This document shows, in pieces, positions 1-6,711 of a stretch of DNA of 64,000 nucleotides. Position numbers and translations under genes: made by a program. Origin of the DNA: Chitinophagaceae bacterium (GTDB lineage: Bacteria > Bacteroidota > Bacteroidia > Chitinophagales > Chitinophagaceae); contig SEAC01000030.1 in the NCBI GenBank assembly GCA_004173235.1, positions 62,001 to 126,000 of the forward strand, written 5' to 3'. The stretch's first letter is position 1. Each line of letters opens with the position of its first letter. The notes under the pieces are model-generated. The model saw only the letters and a program-made list of their open reading frames with translations, had not been told where the DNA came from and ran no database searches.

Positions 1-1
1 C

Positions 2-169
2 CTCTCACTGGCACTTCAGCTGGGTGGCAAGCTGCCGCTTTATGAAGCGCTCAGTGCATCGCTGGTTGATAATGCCGTTGATGCACCCCTGCACAGCGTT
101 GTGAGCCTCAAGATCGGGGCGAAAGGTTTGTCCTGCAGCGTCGGGTATAGTCCGGCGGCCCTGCCTTAA
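2..169 (+). CDS. 3' end of an unidentified protein (partial)
   Basis: An open frame enters from the left edge and ends at TAA 167-169, giving the last 55 residues of a protein (it ends GYSPAALP). The frame has no internal stop, and the pirin gene follows 21 bp later on the same strand. The residues are mixed hydrophobic and small (LQLGGKLPLYEALSAS, then VSLKIGAKGL), consistent with the end of a soluble alpha/beta domain. I do not recognise the family. The call as coding rests only on frame openness and position. Confidence 0.45.
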   Translation, partial: LSLALQLGGKLPLYEALSASLVDNAVDAPLHSVVSLKIGAKGLSCSVGYSPAALP

Positions 170-190
170 TTTACAGGCACAATCTCTCTT

Positions 191-1111
191 ATGCTCGACC
201 TCGTTATTGAAGCGCGTACCGCTTCCATCGGACACCAGCTGGATGTGCGCCGCATACTGCCTGTGCGTATGCGTCGGATGGTAGGTCCATTCATCTTCAT
301 GGATCATGCGGGGCCGGTGAAAGAGCCGCCGCAGAATTTCCATTCGATGGATGTGCTCCCGCATCCGCATATCGGCCTGTCTACCGTTAGTTATTTATTT
401 GGCGGCCAGGTGACGCACCGCGACTCGCTGGGAGTGGAGCAGGTTATTCGTCCGGGCGAAGTAAACTGGATGACCGCCGGCCGTGGCATTGCGCATAGTG
501 AGCGCTTCGAAGATCCTGCTGCGCTTGCAGGAGGCGAGTTGGAAATGATTCAGACCTGGGTGGCGCTGCCGCAGGAGCATGAAGAAGACGCGCCTTCCTT
601 TGCCAACTATACACCCGGGCAATTGCCGGTGTTCACGGATAAGGGCGTGTGGATGCGCCTCATTGCGGGCGACGCGTTTGGATTGCGCAACGATGTGCGC
701 ACGTTGTCGCCGCTTTTTTACCTGCATGTGGTGCTGCAGCCGGGTGCCCGATTTGGTCTTCCGCAGGGCCATGAGGAGCGTGCCATTTATGTTGCAAAGG
801 GCGAGCTGGAGTGTGGCGGGCAGTTTTACCGCACAGGGCAAATGCTCGTGTTCACCACAGGCGGCGATCCCGTGATCACGGCGCGCACCGCTGCTACGCT
901 CATGCTGCTCGGTGGCGCCCCACTCGGCGACCGCTTCATCTGGTGGAACTTCGTTTCGTCGCGCCGCGAGCGCATCGACCAGGCCAAGTCCGACTGGAAA
1001 GAAGAACGCATCATCCTTCCACCCAACGACAACGACGAGTTCATTCCCCTCCCCGAAGATAAGTCGCGCCCTTCCGACGCGCCCAAGCCACCACCAGAGT
1101 TGTTATCGTAA
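191..1111 (+). CDS. Pirin family protein (bicupin)
   Basis: A 306-residue cupin protein of the pirin family. The N-terminal cupin carries the family metal ligands: H58 and H60 in LPHPHIGLSTV, then H102 and E104 in GRGIAHSERF. These match the His-His-His-Glu iron site of pirins. The family motif MDHAGP lies at about residues 37-42, and a second cupin covers roughly residues 170-270. Length fits the family. Bacterial pirins are cytosolic; some are quercetin dioxygenases, others are regulators, and the substrate cannot be told here. The ATG at 191 is the first start and leaves a normal N-terminus. The C-terminal tail from about residue 280 is charged and proline-rich and is probably disordered. 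Confidence 0.93.
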   Translation: MLDLVIEARTASIGHQLDVRRILPVRMRRMVGPFIFMDHAGPVKEPPQNFHSMDVLPHPHIGLSTVSYLFGGQVTHRDSLGVEQVIRPGEVNWMTAGRGIAHSERFEDPAALAGGELEMIQTWVALPQEHEEDAPSFANYTPGQLPVFTDKGVWMRLIAGDAFGLRNDVRTLSPLFYLHVVLQPGARFGLPQGHEERAIYVAKGELECGGQFYRTGQMLVFTTGGDPVITARTAATLMLLGGAPLGDRFIWWNFVSSRRERIDQAKSDWKEERIILPPNDNDEFIPLPEDKSRPSDAPKPPPELLS

Positions 1112-1119
1112 ACGAGGTT

Positions 1120-1413
1120 TTGGTTCGTGCTTTGTATGAACTCTTTCAACCCCTCAACTCTTCAACTTTTCAACTCTTCAACCCTTTCCCCCTGAGCCAG
1201 GCATTTGTAAAAGAAGGAGACGAGCAATGGCTGCACGATGTTCAACCCACACTGAACGCGCTGGTGGTATACCTGAGCCGCGAGAACAATGGCGTGCGCG
1301 TTTACGAAGTGCGCGGCTTCATGGATCCGAAGAGTGGCCGCGACCTGCACGAAATGAGCAATGGTCTCACTTACGGTAAAGATGCCGACGGCCGCTGGGA
1401 GATCATCTGGTAG
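1120..1413 (+). CDS. Small conserved-looking protein; start obscured by an 8-bp repeat array
   Basis: From about residue 25 this frame reads like a real compact protein (FVKEGDEQWLHDVQPTLNAL, later EMSNGLTYGKDADGRWEIIW), about 70 residues. I do not recognise a named family. The start is uncertain. The open frame has only TTG codons (1120, 1132) and a CTG (1192) upstream of the conserved part. The only nearby ATG, at 1136, is in another frame and is separated from the body by five 8-bp repeat units at 1143-1182. Losing one unit or gaining two would put that ATG in frame (8 and 16 are not multiples of 3). Either the gene uses a rare start, or it is switched off in this sequence. Confidence 0.5.
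   Translation: MVRALYELFQPLNSSTFQLFNPFPLSQAFVKEGDEQWLHDVQPTLNALVVYLSRENNGVRVYEVRGFMDPKSGRDLHEMSNGLTYGKDADGRWEIIW
1143..1182 (+). repeat. 8-bp tandem array (NNNTCAAC x5)
   Basis: The pentamer TCAAC begins at 1146, 1154, 1162, 1170 and 1178, an exact 8-bp period with three changing bases between copies. It lies at the 5' end of a small gene, so changes in copy number would shift the reading frame from the ATG at 1136. It is one of a set of short-period arrays in this window. Confidence 0.85.
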
Positions 1414-1461
1414 CAGTGGACGGCCCGTGGTTAACTTGCAGCTTCATCCTTAACCTCATTT

Positions 1462-2412
1462 ATGCGTTTTTGTATTGCACTATTCGCGGTGCTGCTGGTT
1501 GCCACAGCATCGGCACAGTCGCTCGCCTACCCCTATCCCGTTAAGACCATCCGGCTCAACATCGAGCAGCAGCCCGTGAAGATGGCGTACATGGATGTGC
1601 TCCCGGCCGCGCAGGCCAACGGGCAGACCGTAGTTCTACTGCATGGCAAGAATTTCAACGGCTATTATTGGAAAGATGTCATCCATTACCTGAGTGGCGC
1701 AGGTTATCGCGTTGTGGTGCCCGACCAGGTAGGATGGGGGCAGTCCGACAAGCCCGACATCCATTACAGCTTTCACCTGCTGGCCGCCAACACCAAGGCC
1801 TTGCTCGATTCGATCGGCGTTGGCCGGATAATGCTCGTCGGGCATTCGATGGGTGGGATGCTTGCCACGCGTTTCGCGCTCCAATATCCGCAGGTGGTGG
1901 AGCGGTTGGTGCTCGAAAACCCGATCGGGCTCGAAGACTATCGCCAGTTTGTGCCCTATCGCACACCCGACCAACAAATGGAGCAGGAGCTTGCGGCGAC
2001 CGCGGAAACACTGAAGCATTACCAGCAGTCGTATTATCCCGAATGGAAACCTGAGTATGACCAGTATGTTGCGGCTCAATGGGAGGCGCTGCAATACCCC
2101 GAATTTCCCACCGCTGCATGGGCAAGCGCACTTACCTACAACATGATCATCGAGCAACCGGTGCTGTATGAGTTCGGTAATTTGAAGATGCCCGTCCTGC
2201 TCGTCATGGGACAGGAAGATCGAACGGTGGTGGGCAAGGGCCTGCTGGCGCTTGCCGAGCAGGAAAAGCGCGGTAACTACCCGGAACTGGGCCGATGGGT
2301 GCAGGGGCGGATCAAGGGAAGCAAACTCGTTGCACTCCGTGGCGTCGGGCACATCCCGCACATCCAGGCCCCGGATGACTTCCGCAATGCTTTGCTCCAC
2401 TTTCTGCAATAG
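1462..2412 (+). CDS. Exported alpha/beta hydrolase
   Basis: A 316-residue alpha/beta-hydrolase fold protein. Residues 1-18 form a signal peptide ending in ATASAQ, so it acts in the periplasm or outside. The oxyanion motif LLHGKNFNGYYW precedes the nucleophile elbow GHSMGG (S129). The acid is probably D253 in MGQEDRT and the histidine H297 in RGVGHIPH. This is the full triad in the usual order and spacing. The substrate cannot be assigned; the family includes esterases, epoxide hydrolases and haloperoxidases. It starts 48 bp after the small gene and ends 35 bp before the UvrA2-type gene on the same strand, so co-transcription is possible. Confidence 0.9.
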   Translation: MRFCIALFAVLLVATASAQSLAYPYPVKTIRLNIEQQPVKMAYMDVLPAAQANGQTVVLLHGKNFNGYYWKDVIHYLSGAGYRVVVPDQVGWGQSDKPDIHYSFHLLAANTKALLDSIGVGRIMLVGHSMGGMLATRFALQYPQVVERLVLENPIGLEDYRQFVPYRTPDQQMEQELAATAETLKHYQQSYYPEWKPEYDQYVAAQWEALQYPEFPTAAWASALTYNMIIEQPVLYEFGNLKMPVLLVMGQEDRTVVGKGLLALAEQEKRGNYPELGRWVQGRIKGSKLVALRGVGHIPHIQAPDDFRNALLHFLQ

Positions 2413-2447
2413 GCGGGGAGGGCACGCATTTTGAGCATCTTCGCACT

Positions 2448-4991
2448 ATGAAAGGAACTACGGATGGCAGCCGCGACGAGCGGATGCAGGGCTTTGTGCA
2501 GGTGCGCGGCGCGCGCGAACACAACCTCAAGAACATTTCGGTAGATATTCCGCGTGATGCGATCGTTGTTTTCACCGGTGTGTCCGGATCGGGAAAAAGT
2601 TCGCTTGCTTTCGGCACGCTTTACGCCGAAGCGCAACGCCGTTACCTCGAATCCGTATCGCCTTATGCGCGTCGCCTCTTTCACCAGATGCAGGTACCCG
2701 TAGTGGAATCCATTGAAGGGCTTCCGCCTGCCGTAGCGTTGCAACAACACCGCGGTGGTGTTACCACGCGCTCGTCGGTAGGCAGCGTTACCACTTTGTC
2801 GAACCTTTTGCGGATGCTTTATTCGCGTGCCGGAACTTACCCGGCGGGACAGGGCATCATCTATGCCGAAGGCTTTTCACCCAACACTCCCGAAGGTGCT
2901 TGTCCGCAATGCCATGGCCTCGGCCGCGTTTACGAAGTAACCGAACAGTCGATGGTGCCCGATCCTTCGAAGACCATCCGGGAGCGCGCCATCGCGGCGT
3001 GGCCTCCTGCATGGCATGGCCAGAACCTGCGCGACATCCTAGTAACACTGGGCTATGACGTAGACACGCCCTGGAAGGACCTCCCGCGCAAAGACCGTGA
3101 CTGGATCCTGTATACGGAGGAGGCGCCCAGCGTGCCGGTATACGCCGGCTTCACACCCGCGGAAACTAAAGCAGCGCTGAAGCGGAAGGAAACGCCGAGC
3201 TATATGGGAACGTTTACAGGTGCACGCAAGTATGTGCTGCAAACCTTCGCTACCACGCAGAGCCAGCTGATGAAGAAACGCGTTGCGCAATACATGATCA
3301 GCAGCGAATGCCCCACCTGCAACGGCAAGCGCCTCCGCCCCGAATCGCTGGCCGTGCATTTCGACGGCATCGACATCGCCGAAATGAGCCGACTGCCGCT
3401 TGCGAAGCTCCTTACGCTTTTTCAATCGTATGCCGATGGCTCGGACAAAGCCCTGGCGCAGCTGGCAAAGGGCCACCAGGAAAAGGCCATGGTGGCGCAG
3501 CGCATCGCCGAAGACCTATGTGCGCGGCTGCAGGTGCTGCTTGATCTGGGTCTCGGTTATCTCACACTGGAACGCAGCACACCAACGTTATCGCCCGGTG
3601 AACTGCAGCGGCTACGCCTCGCCACGCAGGTGCGCTCCAATCTTTTCGGAGTAGTGTATGTGCTCGACGAGCCTTCCGCGGGGCTTCACCCCGCCGACAC
3701 CGAAGCCCTGCTCCGTGCACTCGACCGGCTGAAGGCTTCGGGCAATTCCATCTTCGTAGTGGAGCACGAGCTGGAAGTGATCCGGCATGCCGACTGGATC
3801 GTGGATGTAGGGCCGGGTGCCGGTGAAAAAGGAGGTGAGGTATTATATAGCGGACCTGCAGAAGGCTTGAAAAAAGTAGAAGGGTCGAAAACGCGCGCGT
3901 TCCTTTTCGAAGAGGAGCCAGTCTCGGTTGCCCATAGACGTGAGCCTGCCGGCTGGTTGAAATTGAAAGGTGTATCCCGCAATAATTTACACAACCTGGA
4001 TGCCGATTTTCCATTGGGCGTGCTTACATCGGTTACGGGCATATCGGGTTCGGGTAAATCTTCCCTGGTGAGCCAGGTGCTCGTGGAACTCGTTGCAGAA
4101 GGCCTGGGCCACCAGTTGGCTGCCGAGGAAGATGAGGGCGACCCGTTGCAGCGCGAAAATGCGCCGCAAACGCAGGGGCGCATCGTTAGCGGGCTGGAGG
4201 CGATTCGCCGGCTCGTGCGTGTAGACCAGAAGCCCATCGGCCGCACGCCGCGCTCCAATCTCGCTACTTACACGGGCCTGTTCGACAGCATACGTAAACT
4301 CTTTGCAGGCACCAAAAGCGCGAAGGCGCGGAAGTTAGATGCAGGCTACTTTTCATTCAACACGGGAAAGGGCCGCTGCCCGAACTGTGAGGGGGAAGGC
4401 TTCGTGATGGTAGAACTGTTGTTCCTGCCCAGCGTGTATGCGCCCTGCCCCGTATGCAGCGGGTTGCGTTATGCTGCGAAGACGCTCGAGGTGACTTATC
4501 GCGAAAGGAACATCGCCCAGGTGCTGGGCATGACGGTGGAGGAAGCATTCGCCTTTTTTGAAGAGGAAGCCACGGCGCACCGTATCCTGTCGGTGCTGAA
4601 TGAGGTCGGCCTCGGTTACCTGCGACTCGGGCAGCCTGCCACCGAACTCTCCGGTGGCGAAGCGCAGCGCATCAAGCTTGCTACCGAACTGCACCGGCTG
4701 AGCCGTGGAAACACGTTATACGTGCTCGATGAACCAACAACGGGCCTGCATCCTTCGGACGTTACGCGGCTTATTACGCAACTAGAGCGGCTGGTGGATG
4801 CCGGCAACACCGTAGTGGTGGTGGAGCACGATATGCAGGTTGTGTGTGTTAGTGATTGGGTGATCGACATCGGACCCGGTGCAGGCGAGCAAGGTGGAAA
4901 GATCGTGGCCGCGGGGAGACCTGAAGAAGTGGCCTCAAACAAAAAGAGCAAGACCGCGTCTTACCTGTCCAGGTCCCTTGGAATGGAATGA
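2448..4991 (+). CDS. UvrA2-type excinuclease ATPase paralogue lacking the UvrB-binding domain
   Basis: An 847-residue double ABC ATPase of the UvrA family. It has Walker A motifs at about residues 44 (GVSGSGKSS) and 531 (GISGSGKSS). Zinc-module cysteines lie near 154 (CPQC) and 288 (CPTC), and again near 644 and 667 (CPNC, CPVC). ABC signatures are LSPGELQR and LSGGEAQR. Only about 110 residues separate the first Walker A from the first CxxC, against about 251 in the second uvrA at 6712-9663. The missing stretch is where classical UvrA binds UvrB. That deletion defines UvrA2 proteins, some of which help tolerate DNA-binding drugs. A role outside standard UvrABC repair is therefore likely but unproven. 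The 3' end overlaps the convergent PAP2 gene by 31 bp. Confidence 0.93.
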   Translation: MKGTTDGSRDERMQGFVQVRGAREHNLKNISVDIPRDAIVVFTGVSGSGKSSLAFGTLYAEAQRRYLESVSPYARRLFHQMQVPVVESIEGLPPAVALQQHRGGVTTRSSVGSVTTLSNLLRMLYSRAGTYPAGQGIIYAEGFSPNTPEGACPQCHGLGRVYEVTEQSMVPDPSKTIRERAIAAWPPAWHGQNLRDILVTLGYDVDTPWKDLPRKDRDWILYTEEAPSVPVYAGFTPAETKAALKRKETPSYMGTFTGARKYVLQTFATTQSQLMKKRVAQYMISSECPTCNGKRLRPESLAVHFDGIDIAEMSRLPLAKLLTLFQSYADGSDKALAQLAKGHQEKAMVAQRIAEDLCARLQVLLDLGLGYLTLERSTPTLSPGELQRLRLATQVRSNLFGVVYVLDEPSAGLHPADTEALLRALDRLKASGNSIFVVEHELEVIRHADWIVDVGPGAGEKGGEVLYSGPAEGLKKVEGSKTRAFLFEEEPVSVAHRREPAGWLKLKGVSRNNLHNLDADFPLGVLTSVTGISGSGKSSLVSQVLVELVAEGLGHQLAAEEDEGDPLQRENAPQTQGRIVSGLEAIRRLVRVDQKPIGRTPRSNLATYTGLFDSIRKLFAGTKSAKARKLDAGYFSFNTGKGRCPNCEGEGFVMVELLFLPSVYAPCPVCSGLRYAAKTLEVTYRERNIAQVLGMTVEEAFAFFEEEATAHRILSVLNEVGLGYLRLGQPATELSGGEAQRIKLATELHRLSRGNTLYVLDEPTTGLHPSDVTRLITQLERLVDAGNTVVVVEHDMQVVCVSDWVIDIGPGAGEQGGKIVAAGRPEEVASNKKSKTASYLSRSLGME

Positions 4992-5629
4992 ACCCGTTGC
5001 CGGCGGAGCCGACGCGTGCGCACCCAACGATACAGAAGCAGGGAAAGATAAGATGATACGATGCCAATGACTATGCCGGCTGTGACATCGGTGAGGAAGT
5101 GTTGCGCGAGGTAGATGCGCGAAAAGCCAACGGCGAGCGCAGCAAAGGGAAGTGCGATCACCCACGCACGGTGCCGTTGCAATGCGGCGAGCAGGAGCGC
5201 CATGGTAAAGGCCGTAGCCGTGTGTCCCGAAGGGAAACTGTAGTTCTCGTGCATCTTCACACCCGGCACTTTATGAATGGGTATTCCTTTGGCCTCCAGG
5301 CTGAACGGGCGCAGCACTTCCGGAAAAAGATACCACTTGAGCGAATGCGTGAAGAGAAAGCAGATGACTATGCCGGCGATGATGGCGATGATGTAGTCGC
5401 GGCGGAAGAAAAATGTAAGCAGGAGGATCGGGATGTAAATCAGGCCGTCGCCGAGGTACGTAACAAAAGGCATCATGCGATCGAGCAGCGGTGTGTGGAG
5501 CCCGTTGATCAGCAGGAACGACCCGTCCTTTCCATACGCGAGCAGCATCGCGCCCGCAGCGAGCGCCAGTATGAAGCACACTATAACGGCAATGCGGTAT
5601 TGACTGTAAATATTGTGGCCGACGTTCAT
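4961..5629 (-). CDS. PAP2-family membrane phosphatase
   Basis: A 222-residue polytopic membrane protein with about six hydrophobic helices. The three PAP2 active-site regions are in order: a K...RPF segment in SLKWYLFPEVLRPF, then SFPSGHTATAF with the catalytic PSGH histidine, then SRIYLAQHFLTDV with the SR and HxxxD residues. Such enzymes remove phosphate from lipid phosphates such as undecaprenyl diphosphate or phosphatidic acid at the membrane. The basic C-terminal tail (RWVRTRRLRRQR) is probably cytoplasmic. Its 3' end overlaps the end of the convergent UvrA2-type gene. The exact lipid substrate is not determinable. Confidence 0.92.
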   Translation of the reverse strand: MNVGHNIYSQYRIAVIVCFILALAAGAMLLAYGKDGSFLLINGLHTPLLDRMMPFVTYLGDGLIYIPILLLTFFFRRDYIIAIIAGIVICFLFTHSLKWYLFPEVLRPFSLEAKGIPIHKVPGVKMHENYSFPSGHTATAFTMALLLAALQRHRAWVIALPFAALAVGFSRIYLAQHFLTDVTAGIVIGIVSSYLSLLLYRWVRTRRLRRQRVHSIPRDLDR

Positions 5630-5691
5630 TCGGGTGCAAAGCTAGGGGAACGCGGTAAAGACAGTGCGCATCGCAGGAGGGGTTCAATAAG

Positions 5692-5713
5692 AAAGGGAGC
5701 AAAAGCTCCCTTT
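5692..5713 (-). terminator. Rho-independent terminator of the 5740-6504 gene
   Basis: A perfect stem (AAAGGGAGC / GCTCCCTTT) with a 4-base loop lies 27 bp beyond the stop codon of the minus-strand gene. On that strand it is followed by a T-rich stretch (TTTCTTATT). Confidence 0.8.
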
Positions 5714-5739
5714 CGTCTCGTGTATGCTACTGGAAAACT

Positions 5740-6504
5740 TTATTGCTTCTGCGCAGCCTGGTCGAGTTGCTGACCAAAGGCGGCGTTGCTTTGTGTAGTG
5801 TTGAGTGCATTGACCTTGCTGGCAGTATAGAAGGTCACTTTGCTTTTCGATTTTGTCTTCGTCTTACCCGACTCTTTCTTCACTTTGACCGTGGCAACCG
5901 AAGGTGCGGAAACTACTGAGGCATCGACAGCCATAGTGTCGGCAACGGCAACCACAGGGAAGATCGAGCTGGGGTTGGCAGCATCGTACGGCGCTCCGAG
6001 AGCAATGTTGAGTGTGTTGCTTTCGGCATTATATACCAGAGTTCCTTCCGGAACCGATTTGCCTTCAGCGGTCTTCTGAGCGAGGATGCGGTAAGTGGCA
6101 GGGCTCTTGGCGAGGTAGGCCTTCACCGTTCCCTGCGGCAGTCCACTGATCCAAACGATGCCTTTGCTTACGGTATCGAGGGTGATGGTGAGATTGGCGG
6201 CTGTTTCGGCTGCACCATTGAGCTGGTACGTGCCGAGCACGGGATACGTTTTTTCAGCGGTCCAGGCTTCCGGCATAGGCAGGTACTGATACTTGGCGTG
6301 GATTGAATCCACCGTAGAGCCATAACTGCGTGGCGCTGCAGTGGTAGCCGCTACAGGCTGCACCGTCGTGGCCGTGGTAACGGTTGTGGTTGTTGCAGGC
6401 TGGGTGCCGGTCGTTTGCGTGGTTTGCTCCGTGGTTGCGGTTTGAGCGTTGGCTCCGAATGCAAGCGCCACGATGGCTGCGGCGGTTAAAAAGGTGTTTT
6501 TCAT
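5740..6504 (-). CDS. Secreted protein with Thr-rich linker, unknown function
   Basis: A 254-residue protein with a clear signal peptide (residues 1-20, ending FGANAQ). Residues 21-60 are a low-complexity Thr/Ala/Gln linker. A globular part follows (about 65-200) with alternating hydrophobic strands (YPVLGTYQLNG, LTITLDTVSKGIVWISGLP, YRILAQKTAEGKSVPEGTL), suggesting a beta-rich domain. The C-terminus holds a Lys/Ser patch (KVKKESGKTKTKSKSK). No catalytic motif is visible and I do not recognise a family. It is monocistronic: its own terminator follows, and the neighbour upstream is divergent uvrA. Periplasmic or surface location is inferred from the signal peptide only. Confidence 0.8.
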   Translation of the reverse strand: MKNTFLTAAAIVALAFGANAQTATTEQTTQTTGTQPATTTTVTTATTVQPVAATTAAPRSYGSTVDSIHAKYQYLPMPEAWTAEKTYPVLGTYQLNGAAETAANLTITLDTVSKGIVWISGLPQGTVKAYLAKSPATYRILAQKTAEGKSVPEGTLVYNAESNTLNIALGAPYDAANPSSIFPVVAVADTMAVDASVVSAPSVATVKVKKESGKTKTKSKSKVTFYTASKVNALNTTQSNAAFGQQLDQAAQKQ

Positions 6505-6580
6505 GAGTTAGCGATTGTGTGTTAAAGGGTGTTAAGGTGTTTGAACCCCTTTTACGCAAAACCATGCCAAACGCATTAAT

Positions 6581-6679
6581 AGTTTACAGTTTTTAGTTTG
6601 AAAGTCTTCAGTTGGTAAGACCCTTTTGGCACTTCCCATTAAATAACTAAAAACTGAAACCTAAAAACTGGCAACTGGC
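6581..6679. repeat. Bipartite inverted heptad element (AGTTTNN / AACTNNN)
   Basis: The left half has 7-bp units in register from 6581: AGTTTAC, AGTTTTT, AGTTTGA, AAGTCTT, CAGTTGG. The right half has units in register from 6645: AACTAAA, AACTGAA, ACCTAAA, AACTGGC, AACTGGC. The halves are in inverted orientation around a core of about 29 bp and could form a long imperfect hairpin. The element lies in the 5' region of uvrA and ends 33 bp before its ATG. Confidence 0.8.
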
Positions 6680-6711
6680 CTTACCTTCGCTTACTAAAAT
6701 TTTTGGTAAAA

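Noticed and set aside
2448..4991. The shorter UvrA gene as a decaying copy of uvrA
   Set aside because: All ATPase and zinc motifs are intact and the missing part is one clean domain, as in UvrA2 proteins.
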